From contig JANRKG010000443.1 of the NCBI GenBank assembly GCA_033763635.1, positions 1 to 9,531 of the forward strand: DNA of 9,531 bases, written 5' to 3'. The notes beneath the pieces are model-generated. The model was not told the DNA's origin, ran no database searches, and was given only the letters and a program-made list of their open reading frames with translations. A program made the position numbers and the translations under genes. Positions 1-6,100 of the stretch are shown here, one piece after another. The DNA comes from JANRKG01 sp033763635. Lineage in GTDB: Bacteria; Cyanobacteriota; Cyanobacteriia; GCF-001939115. Positions within the stretch are counted from its first letter, which is position 1, and each line of letters starts with the position of its first letter.

Positions 1-69
1 AGAAGCTCCGCTTGACTTATCACCCTTTCCCAAATCTCCCTTGACTTTTGCTCCTTCTTCTTAACTTGT

Positions 70-213
70 CAGGAATGGATTAGACAGGCGATCGTCGTTC
101 CCAAACCTCGCAAACCCAGCCAACCGACGCGCAGTTCGCAACGGAAACGCTTGGAAACCAAAACTAAACGCAGTCAGATTAAAGCCCTGCGCGGTAAGGT
201 GACAGATGAGTAA
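70..213 (+). pseudogene. arfB: C-terminal remnant of ArfB-type peptidyl-tRNA hydrolase
   Basis: The frame ending at TAA 211-213 encodes the basic tail typical of ArfB (YaeJ), including the stretches VPKPRKPSQPTRSSQRKR and KTKRSQIKALRGK. In the family this tail enters the mRNA channel of stalled ribosomes, while the N-terminal GGQ domain releases the peptide. Here only about 47 residues look like ArfB, against roughly 140 in intact proteins. Upstream of position 70 the frame continues as LITLSQISLDFCSFFLTC, which does not resemble ArfB. It is closed by TGA at 13-15 and has no ATG between. The other two forward frames also stop (TGA 42-44, TAA 62-64), so a single frameshift does not restore the gene. 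I infer a gene decapitated by deletion or insertion. An alternative is that the rest lies outside the window beyond inserted DNA. The family call is firm; the broken status is fairly firm. Confidence 0.7.
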
Positions 214-214
214 G

Positions 215-242
215 TCCTGCGAGCGAACCCGTACTGGCAGGA
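215..242 (+). terminator. Weak hairpin after the arfB remnant
   Basis: TCCTGC (215-220) pairs with GCAGGA (237-242) across a 16-nt loop, two bases past the arfB stop. No T-run follows, so it could be a relic terminator or chance. The rest of 243-417 holds nothing I can name: the short reading frame across it has no family resemblance and runs through the next terminator. Confidence 0.22.
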
Positions 243-417
243 TGCACCGTCCACAATTCTCCTGTCTCTACTCCTTATTTGTAATTGATTGAGGAAAGCC
301 AAGTTGAGTCCATTTCGCAGAAGGCTTCTTCAATGCACCAACGACGACGATAGAGGTCTGCGACGACAAAGGGAGGTAAAGCGATGGATGACTCCCGATA
401 TTAGTTTTGACTCAATG

Positions 418-454
418 GAGAAAAGCGCCCAAGGAGTCTTTGGGCACTTTTCTC
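418..454 (-). terminator. Strong terminator hairpin for glnN, possibly bidirectional
   Basis: GAGAAAAG (418-425) pairs perfectly with CTTTTCTC (447-454), and GCCCAA (427-432) pairs with TTGGGC (440-445). One C/A mismatch separates the two stems, and the loop is about 5-7 nt. Read on the minus strand, the hairpin begins 25 nt past the glnN stop. Its GC stem is followed by GCTTTTCTC, which is the A-tract/stem/T-tract form of an intrinsic terminator. The plus-strand reading has the same form (TTGGGCACTTTTCTC), so it may also stop transcription coming from the arfB side. Confidence 0.8.
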
Positions 455-478
455 ATTGTCCGAGATTTGACCTTAGGA

Positions 479-2653
479 TTATTTAATAAATAGCATTTCC
501 TGATAGGTCGGCAGGGGCCAGAAGCTGTCAGCCACTTCCCCTTCTAGAGCGTCTCCCGACTCCCGAACCTGATCCATCAATGACCGCAGTGTAAAGGCAC
601 AGTACTTCATATGATCTTCAGTTGAAGCAAAGTCATGCTTTTCCAGGGCATCGCTTAACTCATTGGTGGTCTTCATCATAGCGCCAGCGAGATCGGCTAC
701 TTTTTGCATATTTCCCTTCTCAAAACTCACACCCAAACTCGCCAAGCTTGTCATGGTCGTTGCCAGCTTTGACAGGTATTCCATCGCTGCGGGATAAATC
801 ATCGTCTTAGCCATTTGAATGACGAGCTTCGCTTCTACCTCAATGGAGAGAATGTACTGCTCCGCATAAACTTCAAATCGGCTTTCTAACTCCACAGGAG
901 TGAGCACGCCCGTTTTCTTAAATAGGTCCTCAATATACTCTTCTTTGAGGACGGGTAGGGCATCGGCAGTCGTGGGTAGGTTCGTCAGGCCCCGCTCATT
1001 CACCGCCATGGTGTGCCACTCTTCGGAGTAGCCATTGCCGCCGAAGATCACGTTGCTGTGCAGTTCCATGACTTCCTTGAGCACGGTAATAATGGCGCTA
1101 TCAAGGTCGGTGCCGTTGTTCAGTTCGCTCTCCAGACGATTACCCACCCACTCCAAAGAGTCAGCCAGCATGGTATTGAGCACGATCAGCGGTCCGGACA
1201 CTGACTGGCAAGAGCCGACGGCCCGAAACTCAAAACGGTTGCCAGTAAAGGCAAAGGGCGACGTGCGGTTCCGATCGCCCGCATCCTTGCTGAGAGGTGG
1301 CACACCATTCAGACCCAAGTCCATCACGCCTTTGTGCTTCGATTCGGAGACTGAGCCACTTTTGATCTGCTCAAAGACCTCTTCTAGCTGGCTTCCTAAA
1401 TAGACCGACATGATTGCGGGTGGCGCTTCGTTGGCCCCAAGGCGGTGGTCGTTACTGGCTGTGGCGATCGCTGCCCGCATGAGCGGCCCGTACTTGTGGA
1501 CACCACGAATGACTGCCCCGCAAAATACCAGGAACTGAGCATTGTCATGGGGAGAATCGCCGGGGTCTAGCAGGTTGCCCTGGGTGGCGTTGCCGACCGA
1601 CCAGTTGACGTGCTTACCCGAACCGTTGATGCCAGCAAAGGGCTTCTCATGCAGCAGACACACAAAGCCATGCTTTTTCGCCGTGTGCTTGAGCACCGTC
1701 ATGATCATCTGTTGGTGATCACTGGCGACGTTAGCCGCTTCAAAGAAAGGCGCAATTTCGAACTGACCAGGAGCCACCTCATTGTGGCGGGTTTTAGCTG
1801 GAATTCCGAGCTTGTAGAGGGTTTCCTCCACATCCTGCATGTAAACCTGCACCCGTTCTGGAATCGCTCCAAAGTAGTGATCGTCAAACTCTTGACCTTT
1901 CGCTGGAGCTTTGCCAAACAGTGTCCGCCCTGCCAATAGTAAGTCAGGACGCTGACTCGCAAAGTTAGCATCCACCAAAAAGTATTCTTGTTCGGCACCA
2001 CAGCTTGAGTTGACGGGGGCAACTTCGTTATTGCCAAGCAGCTTTAAGACCTTTCTGGCAGCTTTATCCATCGCCGCGATCGAGCGCAGCAGGGGCACCT
2101 TCTTGTCCAGGGCTTCCCCCGTCCAGGAGACAAATACGGTGGGGATGCAGAGGGTAGAGCCGTTGTCGGTCTCCATGATGTAAGCCGGACTGGTGACATC
2201 CCAGGCGGTGTAGCCACGAGCCTCAAACGTATCGCGGATGCCGCCATTCGGGAAGGACGATCCATCCGGCTCGCCCTGAACCAGCACCTTGCCAGAAAAT
2301 TCGGAAATGATGCTGCCGTCTCCCTGCACCGAAATAAAGCCGTCATGCTTTTCGGCAGTGAGGTTCGTCATGGGGTAGAAGACGTGGGCATAATAGAGCG
2401 CCCCTTTGGCCGTCGCCCAGTCGCGCATGGCCGTCGCCACTGAGTCGGCGACCGACGCATCCAGTTTTTCGCCAGTCATGATGGTATTTTTGATCGACTT
2501 AAAGACGGCCTTCGGCAAGCTGGCCTGCATCTTTTTCAGATCAAAAACATTCTCGGCCCAAATCTCTTCCAATCGCTCGGGAACTTTAGGCATCATCGGT
2601 TTGCGATTAGTAATGTAATGAACCGCCTGAACTCGAGCTGCATTTCCACTCAT
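479..2653 (-). CDS. glnN: Type III glutamine synthetase GlnN
   Basis: Glutamine synthetase (ATP + glutamate + ammonia to glutamine) of the large GSIII class, a cytoplasmic oligomer. The 724 aa length fits cyanobacterial GlnN. Recognisable segments are the metal-binding CGAEQEYFLVD (218-228), RHNEVAPGQFEIAPFF (289-304), the nucleotide/ammonia-site region GINGSGKHVNWSVGNATQGN (341-360), NDHRLGANEAPPA (401-413) and the FEFRAVGS strand (474-481). I chose the ATG at 2651-2653 because it begins MSGNAARVQAVHYITNRKP, the usual GSIII start. AAGGA lies 7 nt before it (2661-2665). The frame stays open for 34 more codons to 2755, but that stretch is hydrophobic and Cys-rich and unlike the family. The gene stands alone and ends at a strong hairpin. 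In studied cyanobacteria glnN is induced by nitrogen starvation through NtcA, but no canonical NtcA site is visible here. Confidence 0.97.
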   Translation of the reverse strand: MSGNAARVQAVHYITNRKPMMPKVPERLEEIWAENVFDLKKMQASLPKAVFKSIKNTIMTGEKLDASVADSVATAMRDWATAKGALYYAHVFYPMTNLTAEKHDGFISVQGDGSIISEFSGKVLVQGEPDGSSFPNGGIRDTFEARGYTAWDVTSPAYIMETDNGSTLCIPTVFVSWTGEALDKKVPLLRSIAAMDKAARKVLKLLGNNEVAPVNSSCGAEQEYFLVDANFASQRPDLLLAGRTLFGKAPAKGQEFDDHYFGAIPERVQVYMQDVEETLYKLGIPAKTRHNEVAPGQFEIAPFFEAANVASDHQQMIMTVLKHTAKKHGFVCLLHEKPFAGINGSGKHVNWSVGNATQGNLLDPGDSPHDNAQFLVFCGAVIRGVHKYGPLMRAAIATASNDHRLGANEAPPAIMSVYLGSQLEEVFEQIKSGSVSESKHKGVMDLGLNGVPPLSKDAGDRNRTSPFAFTGNRFEFRAVGSCQSVSGPLIVLNTMLADSLEWVGNRLESELNNGTDLDSAIITVLKEVMELHSNVIFGGNGYSEEWHTMAVNERGLTNLPTTADALPVLKEEYIEDLFKKTGVLTPVELESRFEVYAEQYILSIEVEAKLVIQMAKTMIYPAAMEYLSKLATTMTSLASLGVSFEKGNMQKVADLAGAMMKTTNELSDALEKHDFASTEDHMKYCAFTLRSLMDQVRESGDALEGEVADSFWPLPTYQEMLFIK

Positions 2654-2660
2654 ATTTTTT

Positions 2661-2665
2661 TCCTT
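2661..2665 (-). promoter_or_regulatory. Shine-Dalgarno AAGGA that fixes the glnN start
   Basis: AAGGA on the minus strand, 7 nt before ATG 2651-2653. It supports the 724-aa form over the 758-aa extension that would start at 2755. Confidence 0.75.
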
Positions 2666-2717
2666 AAAAGGCCAATCGCTTGATAGTAAGCAACAAAATG
2701 CTTCGAAATAGCCAGCA

Positions 2718-2748
2718 GATATACCAAACAGATGGAAAAAGGTGTAAT
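2718..2748 (-). promoter_or_regulatory. Possible glnN promoter
   Basis: On the minus strand ATTACA (2743-2748, four of six matches to TTGACA) lies 19 nt before TATATC (2718-2723, four of six matches to TATAAT). This would place transcription start near 2710 and give a leader of about 55-60 nt. The spacer is long and both boxes are imperfect, so this is only a candidate. If the gene uses an activator, the -35 box need not be good. Confidence 0.3.
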
Positions 2749-2757
2749 TTCTCACAG

Positions 2758-2780
2758 ATTTGCCAAATGGTCAGGCAAAT
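2758..2780. promoter_or_regulatory. Inverted repeat upstream of glnN, possible operator
   Basis: ATTTGCC (2758-2764) and GGCAAAT (2774-2780) are perfect 7-bp arms around a 9-bp AT-rich spacer. The half-site centres are 16 bp apart. The element lies about 105-127 bp upstream of the glnN ATG and just upstream of the candidate -35 box. The geometry suits a dimeric regulator better than a terminator. It does not match the NtcA consensus GTA-N8-TAC. The rest of 2781-2949 shows no gene, only a 10-bp direct repeat near 2923-2946. Confidence 0.3.
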
Positions 2781-2922
2781 TTACTCTGTTGAGATGTGCT
2801 TTCAGGCCGGAGCAATTTTCTCGCCACAGAAAAAATTAATGCCTAAGCTCGGCAAGCTGCAAAGCAATTCGATTTTGTATCCACTGATAACCAGTCATGA
2901 TTGTGATGGCAAGAAGAGCCAG

Positions 2923-2946
2923 GTAGTGATTCAGAAGTAGTGATTC
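2923..2946. repeat. Short direct repeat GTAGTGATTC x2 at the IS remnant edge
   Basis: GTAGTGATTC occurs at 2923-2932 and again at 2937-2946, separated by AGAA. It ends just past the stop of the IS1 remnant. It could be slippage or a trace of the element's border. No matching copy was seen at the other end of the remnant. Confidence 0.5.
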
Positions 2947-2949
2947 GGT

Positions 2950-3208
2950 TTAACGCATTGCTGGCTGGAGGTTGTAGTCGTAGATGAAGTACCCAATACC
3001 TCCCCATGATTGTTGAATTTTTTGGAGAAAGATAAACTGCTTCTTACGAGTCTAGAAATGCGTTGTCGAAATGTATTATTTAACCGTTCAAGGTGATTGG
3101 TTTGTCCGGTTTCTTTACCTACTGCTCGATGCCGTTTCCTAGAACTACTGTTTTATAGGACTGCCAGAAGTCGGTGTAGGCAGTGGCACATTGTCGATAG
3201 ATTCCAGG
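2950..3208 (-). pseudogene. IS1-family transposase 3' remnant with two frameshifts
   Basis: Three minus-strand frames together read as the C-terminal part of an IS1-family DDE transposase. From 3208 down one frame gives TAYTDFWQSYKTVV, where the D of YTDFW is in the catalytic position. The frame then changes near 3131-3145 to RHRAVGKETGQTNHLERLN followed by FRQRISRLVR and SLSFSKKFNNH. It changes again in a G-rich stretch near 3000-3006 to IGYFIYDYNLQPAMR and stops at TAA (2950-2952). In intact IS1 these blocks are contiguous, so at least two indels have destroyed the gene. The N-terminal zinc-ribbon and helix-turn-helix region and the first catalytic residues are missing, as are recognisable terminal repeats. 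The element is dead and cannot move itself. The family assignment rests on these motifs and is strong. Confidence 0.88.
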
Positions 3209-3210
3209 CA

Positions 3211-3240
3211 TTTACATTTATATTTACATTTATATTTTTT
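3211..3240. repeat. 12-bp tandem repeat TTTACATTTATA x2 plus T6
   Basis: Two perfect copies of TTTACATTTATA (3211-3222 and 3223-3234) run into TTTTTT (3235-3240). The block starts right where the IS1 remnant ends and lies about 55 bp upstream of the LRR-kinase ATG. It may be an AT-rich upstream promoter element, a junction scar, or a slippage product. Confidence 0.7.
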
Positions 3241-3292
3241 CTTTCCATTATGAATAGAGCCATTGCCCCACACTGTCTATCCTACACACGAT

Positions 3293-4612
3293 ATGCAAAC
3301 CCTTGATGCACTAAAATCCGGACACCTGAAGGGAGTTAAAAGGCTGGATTTGAAGGCTGGGCTGTCCCAATTTCCTCTCGAAATTTTGGATCTTGCCGAT
3401 TCACTAGAAGTTTTAGATCTCTCAGATAATCACTTCAAGTCCTTACCCGATGAATTTGGTTGCTTACAGAAACTCAGAATTGTGTTTCTCAGTAACAACG
3501 AGTTTGCAGAATTACCCGCTGTTTTGTCCCAATGTCCGAATCTGTCGATGGTGGGCTTCAAGTCCAACACCATTACAACGATCGCCGAGCATGCCTTACC
3601 TCCGTCGGTGCGCTGGCTGATCCTCACAGATAATCGAATTGAACAATTGCCCGATTCGATGGGAAAGTTAAGCCAACTGCAAAAGTTAATGTTGGCAGGA
3701 AATCGGTTGCGATCGTTGCCGGACTCAATGGCAGTCTGTCAAAACTTAGAACTGGTCCGCCTTTCCGCCAATCAACTGACCACCTTGCCCCCCTGGTTAT
3801 TCACCCTGCCCCAGTTGTCCTGGTTGGCGTATTCAGGCAACCCTCTTGGTGCAACCTCTGCTTCATTACCCTCCCTCTTAGAAATTGATTGGGCTGATTT
3901 GATTGTTCAGGATCGATTGGGAGAAGGTGCGTCTGGTGTGATCTCGAAGGGCCGTTGGGCAGTGGGAGCCGAGCAAGCGATCGAGGTGGCGATCAAGGTC
4001 TTCAAAGGGAACGTGACGAGTGACGGACTGCCAAGCGATGAGATGAAGGCTTGCATTGCGGCGGGAACCCATCCCCATCTGGTCAAATTGTTGGGTCAGG
4101 TGATTCACCATCCGGATCAGAAATCGGGGCTGGTGTTTGACTTTGTTCCCCCGACTTACCGGGTTCTCGGCAATCCGCCCAGCCTGGAAACCTGCACCCG
4201 CGATACCTATCCCCCAGAGACCACGTTCTCGTTATCGGTCATTCTGCGGATTGCTCAGGGCATTGCATCGGCAGCGGCCCATCTCCATGCTCAGGGCATC
4301 TCTCACGGGGATTTGTACGCCCACAATATTTTAGTGAATGCTGCCGGAGAAAGCTTACTGGGAGATTTTGGGGCTGCATCATTTTATCCCCCTGATCCAA
4401 CGGGTCTGCCGTCCCTTGCCCGATCGCTGGAATGCTTGGAAGTGAGAGCTTTTGGCTGTTTGCTGGAGGATTTGTTAGATCGCTGTCGGCTGGATGAACC
4501 CGATTTCTCAACGGAACTGCACGATCGCCTGTGTCAGGTGCAGCGGGACTGCCTGAACCCAATACCATCCCTGCGTCCCTCATTTGCGGTTATCTGGGAA
4601 ACTCTTGCTTGA
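3293..4612 (+). CDS. Soluble leucine-rich-repeat protein kinase
   Basis: Predicted 439-aa cytosolic protein with LRRs fused to a Ser/Thr-type kinase. Residues about 17-190 hold roughly seven LRRs of the LxxLxLxxNxxxxLP form, for example LEVLDLSDNHFKSLP and LQKLMLAGNRLRSLP. The kinase domain starts near 200. It has a glycine loop GEGASG (210-215), the VAIK lysine (K235), a catalytic loop HGDLYAHN (338-345, D340 and N345) and DFG (358-360). All key catalytic residues are present, so activity is plausible. No signal peptide or membrane helix is seen. The segment after DFG is short and lacks an APE motif, and the helix-F position reads LEVRAFG with Glu (383) where Asp is usual. I chose ATG 3293, which begins MQTLDALKSGHLKGVKRLDL. 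A TTG ten codons earlier is possible, and neither start has a clear Shine-Dalgarno. The gene converges on the next one with a 31-bp gap. The ligand and substrate are unknown. Confidence 0.92.
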   Translation: MQTLDALKSGHLKGVKRLDLKAGLSQFPLEILDLADSLEVLDLSDNHFKSLPDEFGCLQKLRIVFLSNNEFAELPAVLSQCPNLSMVGFKSNTITTIAEHALPPSVRWLILTDNRIEQLPDSMGKLSQLQKLMLAGNRLRSLPDSMAVCQNLELVRLSANQLTTLPPWLFTLPQLSWLAYSGNPLGATSASLPSLLEIDWADLIVQDRLGEGASGVISKGRWAVGAEQAIEVAIKVFKGNVTSDGLPSDEMKACIAAGTHPHLVKLLGQVIHHPDQKSGLVFDFVPPTYRVLGNPPSLETCTRDTYPPETTFSLSVILRIAQGIASAAAHLHAQGISHGDLYAHNILVNAAGESLLGDFGAASFYPPDPTGLPSLARSLECLEVRAFGCLLEDLLDRCRLDEPDFSTELHDRLCQVQRDCLNPIPSLRPSFAVIWETLA

Positions 4613-4643
4613 GGCGATCGGATCGATGATTGGGGAAATGCAA

Positions 4644-5186
4644 TCAACTAGCAGAAGGTTCTGGGGTATTGGGGGGATCTGGAGGAGCGATTGGGGAACT
4701 CTCTGGACTATCGGCAGATGGAGTTTCTGGGCCTTCCAGGGTCTCTTTCCAGTTTTCGCAAATCACATTAGACGCGCCTTTCGCAATCCGTTTGACGATC
4801 AGTGCCCCCACCATGACAGCGATCGACTGGGGTAATCCCAAGCTACCAACGAGGATGGGCGCGATCGTCGCCGTCATCTTGGCAGCCGCTTCAGCCGTTT
4901 TCTCATTCATTAACTTTTCCAGTTCCTTCGCCAACTCACTATCTCCACCGAGGGGAGAACAGAGAATGTTGTATGCCTGGGCACTGGCTGGCGCGAAAAT
5001 ATTCTTTCCTGCTTTCAGCAAATCATCAAAAGCCCCTTTGGGAACAGGCAACTCTTCTACGAGAGATTCGATCGAAGCAGCCTCTGGACTTGCCTCAATG
5101 ACCTGGGCTTGAGCACCAATCTGAACCATTAAATCCTCGTCATCCAGTGCCAATAAACCCTGAGCAATTGCTTCGACTTCTGCCAT
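4644..5186 (-). CDS. Hypothetical protein with hydrophobic core and Pro-rich tail
   Basis: A 180-aa protein I do not recognise. Residues 1-100 are acidic and probably helical (start MAEVEAIAQGLLALDDEDL). Residues 105-132 form a hydrophobic stretch, including APILVGSLGLPQSIAVMVGALIV. It could be one or two membrane passes, or a buried helical hairpin, and ends in KRIAKG. Residues 150-180 are a low-complexity tail rich in Pro, Ser and Glu. No signal peptide is seen. The start at ATG 5184-5186 is supported by AAGGA 7 nt upstream (5194-5198) and a good promoter. The open frame continues to 5282, but that part crosses the promoter and a hairpin. It ends facing the LRR kinase and is transcribed alone. 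Good signals and normal codon use make it a real gene. Its function is unknown. Confidence 0.82.
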   Translation of the reverse strand: MAEVEAIAQGLLALDDEDLMVQIGAQAQVIEASPEAASIESLVEELPVPKGAFDDLLKAGKNIFAPASAQAYNILCSPLGGDSELAKELEKLMNEKTAEAAAKMTATIAPILVGSLGLPQSIAVMVGALIVKRIAKGASNVICENWKETLEGPETPSADSPESSPIAPPDPPNTPEPSAS

Positions 5187-5238
5187 AAACCGTTCCTTTC
5201 CCTTGCCAGTTCTACAAATTTTGTCTTGCTGCCCTCGA

Positions 5239-5267
5239 ATTATACGTCCGATTTCCAAACATGGCGA
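5239..5267 (-). promoter_or_regulatory. Sigma70-type promoter for the 180-aa gene
   Basis: On the minus strand TCGCCA (5262-5267, four of six matches to TTGACA) lies 17 nt before a perfect TATAAT (5239-5244). Transcription would start near 5232 and give a leader of about 45 nt to ATG 5186. The Shine-Dalgarno AAGGA lies at 5194-5198. Confidence 0.55.
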
Positions 5268-5268
5268 A

Positions 5269-5295
5269 TAGGGGCATTGCAATGCAATACCCCTA
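5269..5295. repeat. Near-perfect palindrome TAGGGGC-ATTGCA
   Basis: Residues 5269-5281 pair with 5283-5295 around a single central A (12 of 13 pairs; the mismatch is C5275/A5289). The outer arms are TAGGGG and CCCCTA and the inner arms ATTGCA and TGCAAT. Short GGGGCATTGC hairpins of this kind are dispersed in cyanobacterial intergenic regions. It abuts the -35 box of the 180-aa gene. It may be a mobile-element relic, or could cruciform or form an RNA hairpin ahead of that promoter. No T-run follows, so a terminator role is doubtful. Confidence 0.7.
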
Positions 5296-5340
5296 CAAGA
5301 TCGATCCGTTTTAGGGTGATTTTGGGAAAAGACTTTACTG

Positions 5341-5428
5341 ATGGGTTGCCCTTCGACTCAGCTCAGGGTTTACCTTTAAACACGCTCAGGGCAAGAATGC
5401 TAGTTGAGCGGAGCCGAAACCAGCAGGG
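5341..5428. repeat. Dispersed repeat, copy 1 (arms inverted, 23-bp duplication)
   Basis: The copy begins ATGGGTTGCCCTTCGACTCA and is shared with 6101-6165. Removing a 23-bp segment flanked by GCTCAGGG at 5361-5368 and 5384-5391 makes the two copies the same length (65 bp). The second arm (5399-5424) starts GCTAGTTGAGCGGAGCCG and is in inverted orientation relative to the first arm TTCGACTCAGCTCAGGG, so this copy can fold into a hairpin. It ends just past the 3' end of the LTxxQ gene. Similarity to copy 2 continues weakly about 30 bp upstream. Confidence 0.8.
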
Positions 5429-5439
5429 AACTTCCAGAA

Positions 5440-5877
5440 CTACTGAGGAGCATTCTGGCGGTTTTGGCGATTCTGCTGCCGCTGTTGTTTCAGGGTTTGG
5501 AGTTGTTGCCGTTGTTGGTCGGTCAAAACCGCATCCATCTTGCTTCTCGTTTCTTCACCGATCGCTTTCATCCGGGCTTTTTGCTCTTCAGTTAGATTGA
5601 GATTAGGCCGCTGGCGATTTTGTCTAGCTTGTTGTAACTGTGCTTTTTGTTCTGAGGTCAGAACGGCATCCATTTGTTGTTTCGCTGATTCCCGGATTTG
5701 CTGCATCTGGGTCTTTTGAGCATCCGTTAGATTCAATTGTTGATAAATCCTTTCTCCCCGTCCGCCCATCTTGCCAGGGCCAGCCAGGGCCACATCTGTG
5801 AAGGCAGGAATGATGGGAGTAGCAGCAAGTAGGAGGGCAAGGGTTCCGGGTAATAGAAACAGATTTTTGATCTTCAT
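5440..5877 (-). CDS. Secreted Spy/CpxP-like LTxxQ-motif protein
   Basis: A 145-aa exported protein. Residues 1-32 are a signal peptide with a basic MKIKN start, a leucine-rich core and an ALA|GPG cleavage site after 32. The mature part is Gln/Arg-rich and helical. It carries four LTxxQ motifs: LTDAQ (50-54), LTSEQ (73-77), LTEEQ (95-99) and LTDQQ (118-122). Residues 50-94 and 95-139 are an internal duplication, each with MDAVLT at the same place. LTxxQ is the hallmark of the Spy/CpxP family, periplasmic chaperones or envelope-stress sensors, so a periplasmic chaperone-like or metal/stress role is inferred. Typical Spy proteins are a little longer and fold as a dimeric cradle. The start is the first ATG in frame and no strong Shine-Dalgarno is visible. 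The gene is monocistronic and bracketed by two repeat copies. Confidence 0.85.
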   Translation of the reverse strand: MKIKNLFLLPGTLALLLAATPIIPAFTDVALAGPGKMGGRGERIYQQLNLTDAQKTQMQQIRESAKQQMDAVLTSEQKAQLQQARQNRQRPNLNLTEEQKARMKAIGEETRSKMDAVLTDQQRQQLQTLKQQRQQNRQNRQNAPQ

Positions 5878-6011
5878 AAGGATGAAAAAGCTTCCGTAGA
5901 TTGGTGAACAAACAACTATCCATTGCCCATTTCAGTGGGGGATTGTTTGCTTGTGCATTCTTAGACCGAGGTGTGATCAGAAAGGTTCAATCGTGATCGA
6001 TCGACATTCAA

Positions 6012-6071
6012 GTAGAATTCCCAACGTCTCACAGCTATCTTCTAGAGCAGCCGATCGACGTGGGATTCTAC
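6012..6071. repeat. Imperfect inverted repeat with 28-nt loop
   Basis: GTAGAATTCCCAACGTC (6012-6028) pairs with GACGTGGGATTCTAC (6057-6071): 15 base pairs with one extra base twice on the left arm. The loop is 28 nt. It has no T-run and lies about 135-195 bp upstream of the LTxxQ gene. It looks like a miniature-element relic or a structured RNA segment. No second copy is present in this window. Confidence 0.6.
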
Positions 6072-6100
6072 TAAGGCAATTTCTTGAAAAGGGGTTACCA

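Noticed and set aside
1..67. Repeated CTTGACTT words (11-18 and 40-47) as a possible mobile-element end
   Set aside because: Only two short copies, with no inverted terminal repeat or target duplication visible before the window edge.
289..486. 65-residue frame on the plus strand
   Set aside because: It crosses the strong terminator hairpin and the 3' end of glnN, and has no family resemblance.
2654..2755. N-terminal extension of glnN by 34 residues
   Set aside because: The extension is Cys/Phe-rich and unlike GSIII. The ATG at 2653 has a well-placed Shine-Dalgarno and gives the usual family start.
2743..2756. TGT-N8-ACA resembling an NtcA or CRP-type site
   Set aside because: The spacing is wrong for NtcA (TGT-N10-ACA), and the CRP consensus arms TGTGA/TCACA are not complete.
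2877..2890. GTA-N8-TAA resembling an NtcA site upstream of glnN
   Set aside because: The second half-site is TAA rather than TAC, and it is over 220 bp from the start with no -10 box at the expected distance.
3263..3292. TTG start adding ten residues to the LRR kinase
   Set aside because: The added residues do not look like family sequence, and the ATG at 3293 begins the recognisable part. No Shine-Dalgarno favours either start.
3097..3306. 69-residue frame upstream of the LRR kinase
   Set aside because: It is the antisense of the IS1 remnant plus the AT-rich repeat and overlaps the kinase start.
5226..5600. 124-residue plus-strand frame
   Set aside because: It spans a promoter, a palindrome and repeat copy 1, then runs antisense to the LTxxQ gene.
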